A DNA stretch of 15,354 nucleotides from CAZVED01 sp964626205. Its GTDB lineage: Bacteria > Patescibacteriota > Patescibacteriia > SG8-24. Numbering within the stretch: position 1 is the stretch's first letter; each line of letters begins with the position of its first letter. The notes beneath the pieces were generated by a model. That model ran no database searches, had not been told where the DNA came from, and worked only from the letters and a program-made list of their open reading frames with translations. The stretch spans positions 1-15,354 of the forward strand of contig CAZVED010000022.1 in NCBI GenBank assembly GCA_964626205.1. Reading direction: 5' to 3'. Shown here piece after piece: positions 6,474 through 13,786 of the stretch. Made by a program: the position numbers and the translations under genes.

Positions 6474-7244
6474 ATGCCACAGCAGACACCCGACAAGGCG
6501 GTCCCCGCCATCTCTCTCAGCCACGTCTCGATTGCCTATGGATCGCACGTTGTGCTTGATGACATCTCCTTCGAGGTTCCCCAGGGCGATGTCGCTGCCG
6601 TCATCGGCCCGAACGGATCCGGAAAATCCACGCTCCTGAAGGCTATTCTCGGCCTCGTACCGTCGCGCTTCGGTGAGATACGCATTTTCGGCAAACACCT
6701 CCACGCCATGCGTGGCGTCGTGAGTTATGTCCCGCAGAACTTCGACTTCGCACGCGACTTCCCGCTCACCGTCGGCGAATTCATGGACCTTGCCCGACAC
6801 CCTCACTCCCCCGCTTCCCGCATCGAGGAGAAGGTCCGCCTTGTCGGCCTGTCGCCGACCATTCTCGACCAGAACGTCGGCACGCTTTCCGGCGGACAGC
6901 TCCAACGCATCTTGATTGCACAAGCAATCCTCAACAACCCGAGCATCCTCTTCCTCGACGAACCGTCGACGGGGATCGACATCGTCGGCGAGGCGGCGTT
7001 CTACGACATCATCCGGAAACTCAACGAAGAAACCGACGCGACCATCCTCATCGTCTCGCACGATATCGCCGTCGTCTCGAACGTCGTCGACATGGTCATC
7101 TGCGTCAACAAGAAGCTCATGTGCTCAGGTCCGCCTTCAACCGCCCTCTCAGACAAGACGCTCGCGGAGCTCTTCGGGCACAAGATGAGCCTCTACCGCC
7201 ACGACGCGCACGCGAACCACGAAGGTCCGCACAGCCACTCCTGA
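6474..7244 (+). CDS. Zinc/manganese-type ABC transporter ATP-binding protein (ZnuC-like)
   Basis: The 256-aa ATPase powers metal-ion uptake at the cytoplasmic face of the membrane. Visible motifs are Walker A GPNGSGKS (45-52), Q-loop Q88 in YVPQN, signature LSGGQ (138-142), Walker B ILFLDEP (158-164) and H-loop H196 in IVSHD. The C-terminal tail has five histidines in 14 residues (H243-H255), a feature often seen in zinc transporters and suggesting metal sensing or buffering. The start at 6474 is chosen because the earlier ATG sits in the promoter. The permease gene begins 5 bp after the stop. Manganese or iron, rather than zinc, cannot be excluded. Confidence 0.88.
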   Translation: MPQQTPDKAVPAISLSHVSIAYGSHVVLDDISFEVPQGDVAAVIGPNGSGKSTLLKAILGLVPSRFGEIRIFGKHLHAMRGVVSYVPQNFDFARDFPLTVGEFMDLARHPHSPASRIEEKVRLVGLSPTILDQNVGTLSGGQLQRILIAQAILNNPSILFLDEPSTGIDIVGEAAFYDIIRKLNEETDATILIVSHDIAVVSNVVDMVICVNKKLMCSGPPSTALSDKTLAELFGHKMSLYRHDAHANHEGPHSHS

Positions 7245-7249
7245 CGCCT

Positions 7250-8059
7250 ATGCCGCTCATGGATCTCCTCACCTTCCCGTTCCTCCAACGCGCCGTTGCT
7301 GCCGGCGCCATTCTTGGCGTGCTCCTCGCCTCGCTCGGCATTTTCGTGACGCTCCGGAAGATGACTTTCTTCGGCGACGGTATCGCGCATTCGTCGCTTG
7401 CCGGTATCGCCATCGCGGTCCTCGCAGGCGTCGCGCCGCTGCCGGTCGCGCTCGCGTGGGGGCTCATGGTGTCGCTCCTCATCTTCTGGCTGGAACGCTC
7501 CACGAAGCTCCCATCGGACACGCTCATCGGCATCTTCTTCACCGCAAGCATGGCGCTCGGCGTCGTGCTCATGAGCTTCACCTCCGGCTACCGTCCGGAA
7601 CTCCTCTCCTTCCTCTTCGGTAACATCCTCGCCGTGCAGATGTCGGACCTCGTCCTCATTGCCACGGTCGCCTCGGCAATCATGGTCTGGTACGTCCTTT
7701 CGTTCCGCCACCTCACCTACATGTCACTGTCGGAAGAATCCGCGACGGTTGCCGGCATCCCGGTGACAGTGCAGACCGCGGTACTCTACGTCGCGCTCGC
7801 CCTCGCGACCGTGCTTGGCGTGAAGATCCTCGGCATCGTTCTCGTCTCCGCGCTCCTCGTGCTCCCGCCCGCGACGAGCCGCATGCTCACAACCTCCTTC
7901 CGCGGGCACGTCATGATGTCCATCATCCTCGCTGAGGTCGCGATTTTCCTCGGCCTCCTCCTCTCCTTCCGGTACGACCTCCCGTCCGGCGCGACGATCA
8001 TTCTCGTCGGTACCGCCATGTTCTTCGTCGCCGCAATGCTGCATGTGGCACGACGCTGA
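7250..8059 (+). CDS. Zinc/manganese-type ABC transporter permease (ZnuB-like)
   Basis: The 269-aa polytopic membrane protein belongs to the ABC-3 permease family. It has about eight hydrophobic segments, and the family block LRKMTFFGDGIAHSSLAGIA lies near residues 33-52. LPSDTLIGIFFTASMALGVVL follows, with the conserved GVKILGIVLVSALLVLPPATSRML in the second half. It would form the metal channel with the ATPase encoded 5 bp upstream. The ATG at 7250 gives the usual family length; upstream in-frame sequence overlaps the ATPase gene and is not membrane-like. No substrate-binding protein gene (znuA type) follows or precedes. Confidence 0.88.
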   Translation: MPLMDLLTFPFLQRAVAAGAILGVLLASLGIFVTLRKMTFFGDGIAHSSLAGIAIAVLAGVAPLPVALAWGLMVSLLIFWLERSTKLPSDTLIGIFFTASMALGVVLMSFTSGYRPELLSFLFGNILAVQMSDLVLIATVASAIMVWYVLSFRHLTYMSLSEESATVAGIPVTVQTAVLYVALALATVLGVKILGIVLVSALLVLPPATSRMLTTSFRGHVMMSIILAEVAIFLGLLLSFRYDLPSGATIILVGTAMFFVAAMLHVARR

Positions 8060-8078
8060 GTAAACACGCACCATCACT

Positions 8079-8927
8079 ATGCTCATCACCAAAAGCAACG
8101 GCGAACGCGTCCCTTTCAATGAACGGAAACTCCGTTCCAGCCTCGCGCGGACCGGCGCAAAACAACCGATGATCGACCACATCCTCGCGAACGTGAAGCA
8201 ACGGCTGCACAAAGGCTCCACGACGAAGGAGCTGTATCGCATCGTGACGCAGGAGCTCCGCAAGGAGGCGCGGCATATCGGGCATCGCTACCATCTTCGC
8301 ACAGGTCTCCTGAAACTCGGTCCGGCCGGATTCAAGTTCGAAAAATACGTCGCGTCCATCCTTGCCGCGTACGGATACGTCACGACCATCCCCGAAAAGG
8401 AGATCCGCGGGTACTGCGTCAAGCACGAACTCGATGTCATCGCGGAAAAAAGCGGCAAGCGCGTCGTCATCGAGGCGAAATTCCGCAACGACTTCAACGA
8501 TGACGTGGACCTCAAGGACACCATGGCCACCTATGCGCGCTATCTTGACCTTCTCGACGGCGGCAAGGCCGGAACATGCGACGTGTTTCACCAACTCTGG
8601 ATTGTGACGAACGGGCGCTTCTCGGACCGCGCGCATCAGTTCGGAGTTTGTAAGGGCATCCGTATGGTGAGCTGGAATGGGCCGAAAGAGCACTCCCTCG
8701 CCGCCATGGTGGACCACGCCGCGCTCTACCCCATCACCGTGCTGGAGAACCTCCGCTCGTGGGAACTCGACAACCTCGCCACGAACGACCTCATGCTCTG
8801 TCGCGAAGTCGCGCATGCAAAACCGGCCAGTCTCGCGAAGAAGGTCGGCATGGACATCGGCCGCGCGGAAAAAATGATCCGCGACTGCAAGATGATCATC
8901 GGCGAATCCGTCATTCCTTCACGATAG
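8079..8927 (+). CDS. ATP-cone plus PD-(D/E)XK (Mrr-like) restriction endonuclease-like protein
   Basis: The 282-aa protein starts with an ATP-cone domain (residues 1-90, ITKSNGERVPFNERKLRSSL at its start), the nucleotide-sensing module of ribonucleotide reductases and NrdR. A nuclease core follows, with D119 in HELDVIAEKSG and E132-A-K134 in VVIEAKF, matching D-x(n)-E-x-K of Mrr-type endonucleases. The C-terminal 50 residues are helical (SLAKKVGMDIGRAEKMI) and may bind DNA like a helix-hairpin-helix. It is probably a DNA nuclease controlled by ATP or dATP; no methylase gene accompanies it. The ATG is 19 bp after the permease stop, so it is likely co-transcribed. Its 3' end overlaps the convergent gene by 17 bp. 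Confidence 0.82.
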   Translation: MLITKSNGERVPFNERKLRSSLARTGAKQPMIDHILANVKQRLHKGSTTKELYRIVTQELRKEARHIGHRYHLRTGLLKLGPAGFKFEKYVASILAAYGYVTTIPEKEIRGYCVKHELDVIAEKSGKRVVIEAKFRNDFNDDVDLKDTMATYARYLDLLDGGKAGTCDVFHQLWIVTNGRFSDRAHQFGVCKGIRMVSWNGPKEHSLAAMVDHAALYPITVLENLRSWELDNLATNDLMLCREVAHAKPASLAKKVGMDIGRAEKMIRDCKMIIGESVIPSR

Positions 8928-10317
8928 CGGACGGTCGTTCGCGGAGAATGGCGAACGTGAGAATGATTGCCACGAACATGACGGCTGCGGTGCCGAACAG
9001 ATAGCGGGCGAACGAACGCTCCTCCACGGACCGCGCGAGAGCGAACGGCTCGATGCTGTCATCAAGAAACTCCTCAACGGTCACGGCTCGCGCCTCGTTC
9101 ACGAAAAAGCTGAATGGCGAGCTGCGGCGAAGCACTGCCCCGTCGCCATCCGTGACCGCGACATACGCGACGTGGTGGCCATCGGCCATAACGTCCGTCA
9201 AACGGTACTCCCAGGCACCTGACGCATCCGCGACGGTCGTGAGGATCATCGGAACGTAGCTGTAAAGGTACAGGATGCATATCGCGCCCGGCTCACATGT
9301 TCCAACGAGCCCGTCACCGGCACCACTCCTTCCAAGCATGAATCCTGCATCAGCCTCGAGCTTCGCCGACGGCTGCTGGAGCGGACGCGAGAAGACGATG
9401 GTGCGCTCCGCGTCCGTCAGGTCACGACCAAGCTCACCTTCGCCAAGCGGGTTCGTTCCTGCGCGCAACTCATCGATATCGCTCACGCCGTCGCCGTCCG
9501 TATCGGCAGCGGAGGGGTCGGTGCCGATGATTGCTTCGTAGTCATCCGGCAACCCGTCCATGTCCGCATCCACGACGACCATGCCGACGGACGTCTGCTG
9601 TCCGATTGCGCGCGGCGATCCCCACCAACGAGCGGTCGCGACGCGGTCCGCCGTGATGGATGCCAGACCCGACAAGGTGACGAGTACCTGTTCCTCGCCG
9701 CCGCGCGAAATGATCGCCTCGGCAAGATGAAGGACGTCGTCGCGCATGGCACCTATCGTGAGCAAAGCCTTGGATCGTTCGCAATCCGTAAGGTCGCCTT
9801 CCGCGCATCCCGGGAAGACCCCGTCATTGCGTTCCGTGAGCAAACGTTCGCATGCACCTTTGCCGAACGCACCAGCTTCCTGACAGGATGCGTCTGCGAA
9901 CTCGGCGATGAGCCAATCCGTGCATGCGGACGGACGGATGAAATTCTTCTGGCATAACTCCTCCCCATATGCACGGACATCCGTTGTGCCGAACATTCCA
10001 CCAAGGAAAATACTGTCCGTGTCATCGCCGACGAGCTGCACGAACGCGGCGATGTCCGCAAGAAGCGCGAGGGACGGAACAACCTCTTCCGTTGCCGTAC
10101 CGAAGACGTTGATGCCGACCTCGGATGCTTCGCGCTCTTCCGAAGCAGGCATCATACTGACCTCATCCTGTACGACTGCGTCGTCGGCGACAGCCTCTTG
10201 CGCAGACACGCGCTGACCGAGCGCTGCTAACGCCATCCCGCATACCAAAACCACGCCCGTGACTGTCAGCAGTCCGAGTTCGCGCGCCGTCGTTGCCCGT
10301 GCCGCATGTACTTTCAT
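8911..10317 (-). CDS. Membrane-anchored surface protein with thrombospondin type 3 repeats
   Basis: The 468-aa protein has an N-terminal hydrophobic signal segment (15-34), with a possible signal peptidase site after VSA (39). A cysteine-containing helical region follows (C122, C132, C145, C156, C171, C179). Residues 250-293 are a calcium-binding type 3 repeat region, DADMDGLPDDYEAIIGTDP then DTDGDGVSDIDELRAGTNP. An Ig-like beta domain lies at about 305-405 and a C-terminal membrane helix at 437-457 with a basic end. It should be held in the membrane with its bulk outside the cell; a role in adhesion or envelope structure is inference. The start at 10317 is 6 bp after the -10, so the mRNA is probably leaderless. 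No Shine-Dalgarno sequence is present. Confidence 0.8.
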   Translation of the reverse strand: MKVHAARATTARELGLLTVTGVVLVCGMALAALGQRVSAQEAVADDAVVQDEVSMMPASEEREASEVGINVFGTATEEVVPSLALLADIAAFVQLVGDDTDSIFLGGMFGTTDVRAYGEELCQKNFIRPSACTDWLIAEFADASCQEAGAFGKGACERLLTERNDGVFPGCAEGDLTDCERSKALLTIGAMRDDVLHLAEAIISRGGEEQVLVTLSGLASITADRVATARWWGSPRAIGQQTSVGMVVVDADMDGLPDDYEAIIGTDPSAADTDGDGVSDIDELRAGTNPLGEGELGRDLTDAERTIVFSRPLQQPSAKLEADAGFMLGRSGAGDGLVGTCEPGAICILYLYSYVPMILTTVADASGAWEYRLTDVMADGHHVAYVAVTDGDGAVLRRSSPFSFFVNEARAVTVEEFLDDSIEPFALARSVEERSFARYLFGTAAVMFVAIILTFAILRERPSAIVKE

Positions 10318-10323
10318 CGAAAA

Positions 10324-10332
10324 AGAATAGCA
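10324..10332 (-). promoter_or_regulatory. Extended -10 promoter of the type 3 repeat protein, leaderless
   Basis: TGCTATTCT on the minus strand ends 6 bp before the ATG at 10317. It is divergent from, and almost abuts, the -35 of the GNAT gene. Confidence 0.55.
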
Positions 10333-10334
10333 TA

Positions 10335-10363
10335 TTGACCGTATCCCGCCGAACCGCGACACT
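10335..10363 (+). promoter_or_regulatory. Putative promoter of the GNAT gene
   Basis: TTGACC (10335-10340) and GACACT (10358-10363) are 17 bp apart. The -10 is weak. A GGAGG Shine-Dalgarno sequence lies between the predicted start and the ATG at 10383. Confidence 0.45.
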
Positions 10364-10382
10364 GGGTACGGAGGTGCTCCTT

Positions 10383-10718
10383 ATGCACATCGGCACGACG
10401 GTCGCGGCCACTCCTCACGTCTGGGTCATCATCCGCGACGACGCGGGAAACGAGATGGCGCGCGGCAGCATCGTCATCATCAGGAACAAGCTTCACGTCC
10501 GTCCGTACGCCTACGTGGAGGACGTCTTCACTCAACCGGCCTATCGCGGACAAGGGCTGTTCCACGACGTCATGCGCGCGCTCCTTCAGGAAGCCAAGGA
10601 CCGCGATTGCTACAAGGTCGTCGCGACGAGCCGATACTCCCGTCCGGATGTCCATGCCCGCTACATGAAGCTCGGCTTCACGGACCACGGCAAGGAATTC
10701 CGCATGGATCTCCCCTGA
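10383..10718 (+). CDS. Small GNAT-family N-acetyltransferase
   Basis: The 111-aa protein has the acetyl-CoA binding motif A: YVEDVFTQPAYRGQGLFHDV, with Q51-PAYR-G56-Q-G58 at the pyrophosphate loop. The C-terminal motif B region, HARYMKLGFTDHGKEFRMDL, is also typical. It would transfer an acetyl group from acetyl-CoA to an amine; the substrate is unknown. The length is short for the family (usually 140-180 aa), with only a brief N-terminal beta part. The ATG at 10383 is chosen for GGAGG 8 bp upstream; the frame is open for 30 more codons, but these overlap the promoter. The gene is monocistronic, with its own terminator. Confidence 0.83.
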   Translation: MHIGTTVAATPHVWVIIRDDAGNEMARGSIVIIRNKLHVRPYAYVEDVFTQPAYRGQGLFHDVMRALLQEAKDRDCYKVVATSRYSRPDVHARYMKLGFTDHGKEFRMDLP

Positions 10719-10722
10719 CGAC

Positions 10723-10748
10723 GCCGCCCCAGTACGGGGCGGCTTTTT
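10723..10748 (+). terminator. Rho-independent terminator of the GNAT gene
   Basis: GCCGCCCC (10723-10730) pairs with GGGGCGGC (10736-10743), followed by TTTTT. Confidence 0.92.
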
Positions 10749-10762
10749 CATTACCGGACGGA

Positions 10763-10791
10763 TTGACGGAACCGAGAAAAACGGCTATGGT
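10763..10791 (+). promoter_or_regulatory. Promoter of the CYTH/P-loop gene
   Basis: TTGACG (10763-10768) and TATGGT (10786-10791) are 17 bp apart. The leader would be about 55 nt and contains GC-rich self-complementary sequence near 10799-10816. Confidence 0.5.
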
Positions 10792-10852
10792 CGCGGTCTC
10801 CGGGGCTGCCCGGGCCTGTCCTTTTCCATCTGCACGCATGACGGAGGCAACC

Positions 10853-11992
10853 ATGACGCGACGCATCGCGGACGAAGAGATACACGAACGTCGGTTCATC
10901 ATCGAAGAGTGCGATCCATCGGGATATGCCGGATGGGAAAGCTCCATCGTGACGACGGGTTTCCTGGACACCGACGAGGCAAAAAGCGTCCGCGTCCAGG
11001 TGGTCCAGCATGACGACGGCACGCTGCCGGACATCTACCTGACCGTGACCCGCGGACGTGGCGCTCGCCGCCCGAAGAAGAGCCGTGACCTGCCCGCAGC
11101 CGCGGCACAGCTCCTGCTCGACACGTGCGCTCCCCGCATCACGGTCGCGCGACGGTACCGCAAGGACAACCTCCGCATCTCCGTCTTCGAGAAGGCGCTG
11201 TTCGGCACCAAGGTCATCGAATTCAAGGGTGTCGGCCTCGATGCGACCATCGAGAAACCTGCGTGGGTGCATCGCTGGCACGAAGTGACCGGGAAGCTCA
11301 CGAGCTACGCGCTCGCCGAGCTCGCAGCCATCAAGTCGCGCAACTGGAACGAAGAGGAATACCATCGACCAACGCCATTCGAGAACGTTCCGCGCATCGT
11401 GCTCACCGGCGGTCCGTGCTCCGGAAAATCCACGGTCCTCGATGACCTGAAGAAGCGCTTCAAGGCCGAGGCAGGGTTCGTTCCGGAGATGGCGACGCTC
11501 GTGATGGAGAACCTCGATATCCGCCCGCCCGCCGACGGTGACCCAGTCGCGAACCTCGAATTCCAGACCACCATCGCAAAGGCGCAACGCGTCTTCGAGG
11601 ATGGTGCCGCGCGGTTCGCGTTCAGAAACAGCAAGCGTGCGCTCATCTGCGATCGCGGCGAAGTCGACGGCGGCGCGTACATGGAGGGCGGTAACCAGAC
11701 GCTGGAGATCGTCTCCGGCCTCGATATCGCGCACCTGTACGAACGATACACGAAGGTCATCTACCTCTCGGTCCCGCCGCGCGACGTGTTCGAAGCGAAC
11801 CGAGGGAACAATTCCGAACGCCGCGAGAACCATCAGCAAGCCTGCGCACTCGGCAAGGCAACGCTGCACGTCTGGAAAGGCCACCCGGACATGGTCGTCA
11901 TCGGCAACTACCCGACCATGGAAGAAAAGCTCAACGAGGTCGCGAAGCACGTTCGCGCGTCGCTCTCCGCGATCCGTTCCGCCTCCGCATGA
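10853..11992 (+). CDS. CYTH-like domain fused to an AAA_28/NadR-type P-loop NTPase
   Basis: The 379-aa protein has two parts. Residues 5-165 look like a CYTH/triphosphate-tunnel domain: EIHERRFII at the start, YLTVTRGRGARRPKKSRDL in the middle, then RITVARRYRK and VFEKALFGTKVIEFKGVG, alternating charged beta strands. Residues 180-372 form a P-loop kinase-like domain with Walker A TGGPCSGKST (185-194), Walker B-like ALICDRGEVDGGAYM (263-277) and an Arg/His-rich lid near 323-328. The second part resembles AAA_28 (NadR/Ttd14 group) proteins. A nucleotide- or polyphosphate-linked phosphotransfer role is inferred; the substrate is unknown. The start at 10853 is set by GGAGG 5 bp upstream. It is monocistronic. 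Confidence is higher for the P-loop part than for the CYTH call. Confidence 0.75.
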   Translation: MTRRIADEEIHERRFIIEECDPSGYAGWESSIVTTGFLDTDEAKSVRVQVVQHDDGTLPDIYLTVTRGRGARRPKKSRDLPAAAAQLLLDTCAPRITVARRYRKDNLRISVFEKALFGTKVIEFKGVGLDATIEKPAWVHRWHEVTGKLTSYALAELAAIKSRNWNEEEYHRPTPFENVPRIVLTGGPCSGKSTVLDDLKKRFKAEAGFVPEMATLVMENLDIRPPADGDPVANLEFQTTIAKAQRVFEDGAARFAFRNSKRALICDRGEVDGGAYMEGGNQTLEIVSGLDIAHLYERYTKVIYLSVPPRDVFEANRGNNSERRENHQQACALGKATLHVWKGHPDMVVIGNYPTMEEKLNEVAKHVRASLSAIRSASA

Positions 11993-12000
11993 CACCGTAC

Positions 12001-12027
12001 AACCGCCCCATCGAGGGGCGGTTTTTT
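12001..12027 (+). terminator. Rho-independent terminator of the CYTH/P-loop gene
   Basis: AACCGCCCC (12001-12009) pairs with GGGGCGGTT (12015-12023) around ATCGA, running into a T6 tract. Confidence 0.93.
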
Positions 12028-12042
12028 GTTCCGCTCTCCGCG

Positions 12043-12076
12043 AAAAAAAATCACCTCGTCCGTCGGACGAGGTGAT
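12043..12076 (-). terminator. Rho-independent terminator of the EEP lipoprotein gene
   Basis: TCACCTCGTCC (12051-12061) pairs with GGACGAGGTGA (12065-12075) around a 3-nt loop. Read on the minus strand it is followed by eight T. Confidence 0.93.
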
Positions 12077-12091
12077 TGACGTGAGGAGCGG

Positions 12092-13324
12092 TCACTCGGA
12101 GTCGGGGTCCGGGTCGGGATCCGGGAAGACCGCGCGGACACGAAGGCCGAAGTGCCCCGAACGGTGCCCGACGATCTCCTTGCCGAAGTACCCTTGGAGT
12201 CGGACTTCGTCGGAGAACACCGCGTCGGCGCAGACCGGACCGAACCGCGACATGTCCGCGACGCGGAACATGACATGGTCCGTGAGGAACCCGTACTCTT
12301 TCGCCTTGGTGACGGTGTTGCCACGGCAGATCGTGCACATGCTCGGTTCGACGTGCATCGCCGGGCTCCAATAGCCGTTTGCAGAGAACGTACGCCAGGT
12401 GTCCTGCTCCAGGACCGCCGTCGCGGCAGACCCGATGCTGAACCCCATGTCCCCCATGATGACGGTCGGGAGCGTTCCCGCGCTCTCCTTGAGCGCAGCG
12501 AACACGAGCGATGCCTGCGCCTGTTGCTCGTCCGTCCAGTCGTCATAATTCGGATGCGACGGACCTGATGCCACCGGTGCGGAGAGCTGCGTACATGCGA
12601 CACGGACGGACTTCCCATCTGGGAAATCCACGGTCGCAATAAGCGCCGCGCGGTTGACGCCGGATGACGGCAGTCGCACCGCTTTCAGATCCCGCAAGGG
12701 GTGCTTCGAGAGCAGAATCATGCCGTTGCGACCGCCGTACAGGCGGGACGCGCCGGAGCCCTGCACGCACGTCCCGACGATGTCATCGAGGGACTTCCCT
12801 GCCGAGGCGATGAGGCAATTGAGGCACGATCGGTGGAACAGAAACAGGCTGACGAGCGACGGCATGCATCTGTCCGCAGCGCACTTCGTCGTCTCCTCCG
12901 GATGCACATCGGCGCACGCGCGCTCGACGCATTGCCGGATGCCGGAGACGGCGTCCGCCGCGCACCGATCCCGACCCGTTTCGAGCCATCCGGCCGTATC
13001 GGTCGTGAACACGCGGTCATGCGGAAGGCCTGACGCCTCAATGACTGCGCGTTCCGCATGTTCGGTGTAGGCCTCCTGCACGCACATGACGTCGTACGAG
13101 GTGTCGCGGACCGCTTCTGCCACAGCAGGCACGCGTGGCGTCGCCTGTCGGGACATGCCCGGCGCGATGGTCGCGTTGTACGTGACGAACGTTGCGTCCG
13201 CGTCGATATTCTCGCACGAAGCGGAAAGCGTCGCCGGCGTCGGCTTGGCGACCCGGATAGGCGCTGCCGCACAAGCGACAAGCATCGGAATCGACACGAG
13301 TACGAGGGCGTGGATGGTGCGCAT
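12092..13324 (-). CDS. Lipoprotein of the endonuclease/exonuclease/phosphatase (EEP) fold
   Basis: The 410-aa protein has a lipoprotein signal peptide with lipobox LVAC (C18 would be lipidated). The EEP fold is suggested by FVTYNA (N50), DVMCVQEAY (E84), GMILLSKHPL (201-210), VRVACTQL (240-247), PTVIMGDMG (286-294), LTDHVMF (D349, H350) and SGHFGL near the end. Family members hydrolyse phosphodiesters in nucleic acids, phospholipids or phosphoinositides. Three usual positions differ: THL is TQL (Q246), GDxN is GDMG (G294) and the final SDH is SGH (G390). Activity is therefore uncertain. A cysteine-rich insert spans about 121-186, with eight cysteines, and CTIC lies at 330-333; disulfides or metal binding are possible. 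It ends in an acidic Pro-Asp run. The ATG at 13324 follows AAGGAGGAGTG. Confidence 0.75.
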   Translation of the reverse strand: MRTIHALVLVSIPMLVACAAAPIRVAKPTPATLSASCENIDADATFVTYNATIAPGMSRQATPRVPAVAEAVRDTSYDVMCVQEAYTEHAERAVIEASGLPHDRVFTTDTAGWLETGRDRCAADAVSGIRQCVERACADVHPEETTKCAADRCMPSLVSLFLFHRSCLNCLIASAGKSLDDIVGTCVQGSGASRLYGGRNGMILLSKHPLRDLKAVRLPSSGVNRAALIATVDFPDGKSVRVACTQLSAPVASGPSHPNYDDWTDEQQAQASLVFAALKESAGTLPTVIMGDMGFSIGSAATAVLEQDTWRTFSANGYWSPAMHVEPSMCTICRGNTVTKAKEYGFLTDHVMFRVADMSRFGPVCADAVFSDEVRLQGYFGKEIVGHRSGHFGLRVRAVFPDPDPDPDSE

Positions 13325-13351
13325 CACTCCTCCTTCCAAAGGACTGTCATG

Positions 13352-13380
13352 ACCTTAAACGGTCGCTCGACGGCGGTCAA
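13352..13380 (-). promoter_or_regulatory. Promoter of the EEP lipoprotein gene
   Basis: TTGACC (13380-13375) and TAAGGT (13357-13352) are 17 bp apart on the minus strand. A GGAGG Shine-Dalgarno sequence follows before the ATG at 13324. Confidence 0.5.
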
Positions 13381-13391
13381 GCTGCTGCATG

Positions 13392-13400
13392 TGCTATACT
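13392..13400 (+). promoter_or_regulatory. Extended -10 promoter of the DMT gene, near-leaderless
   Basis: TGCTATACT ends 10 bp before the ATG at 13411, so the leader is about 3-4 nt. It is divergent from the EEP gene promoter. Confidence 0.6.
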
Positions 13401-13410
13401 TTTCTTCACT

Positions 13411-13743
13411 ATGGCCGTCCTCTCCGTCATCATCGCTCAGTTTCTCTACACCGTCTCCGACACTTGGAAGAAGGTCGTTTTCAACGACGCCGGATTCAGC
13501 GTGAAAACGCTCACCTCCCCGGTCTTCCTCGCGACGCTCGCCATCGCAGCGGTCGGTTTCCTGTTCCAGATGTACGCGCTTTCACGCATCGAACTCTCCC
13601 GTACCATCGTCCTCCTCGGCATGTTCGCGGTCGTCTTCTCCGCGCTCGCCGGAACGCTCTACCTCAAGGAACACCTCAACGCTTGGAACTGGGCCGGCGT
13701 CGCGCTCGCACTCGGCGCGATCGCGCTCATCAGCGTGAAATGA
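13411..13743 (+). CDS. Four-helix small membrane protein of the DMT (EamA/SMR) type
   Basis: The 110-aa protein has four hydrophobic segments: about 2-16, 35-58, 64-86 and 91-108. The motif LSRIELSRTIVLLGMFAVVFSALAG (57-81), with the charged pair before the third helix, then LYLKEHLNAWNWAGVALALGAIALI, matches a half-length unit of EamA/drug-metabolite transporters. It would work as a dimer in the cytoplasmic membrane; the substrate is unknown. The ATG at 13411 is the only good start, lies just after the -10 and has no Shine-Dalgarno sequence. A convergent hairpin lies immediately after the stop. Confidence 0.78.
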   Translation: MAVLSVIIAQFLYTVSDTWKKVVFNDAGFSVKTLTSPVFLATLAIAAVGFLFQMYALSRIELSRTIVLLGMFAVVFSALAGTLYLKEHLNAWNWAGVALALGAIALISVK

Positions 13744-13773
13744 AAAAACCGCATCCATCACCGGATGCGGTTT
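13743..13773 (-). terminator. Terminator between convergent genes, stronger on the minus strand
   Basis: AAACCGCATCC (13746-13756) pairs with GGATGCGGTTT (13763-13773). On the minus strand a T6 tract follows; on the plus strand the tail is TTTCAGTTT, so it may act weakly there. Confidence 0.88.
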
Positions 13774-13786
13774 CAGTTTGCGCGAC

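Noticed and set aside
10751..11995. Minus-strand 414-aa open frame opposite the CYTH/P-loop gene
   Set aside because: Shadow frame; it spans the promoter and whole length of a gene with readable Walker motifs, and has no recognisable domain itself.
13324..13339. Upstream TTG start for the EEP lipoprotein
   Set aside because: It would translate the Shine-Dalgarno sequence itself; the ATG at 13324 directly follows GGAGG and gives a normal lipoprotein signal.
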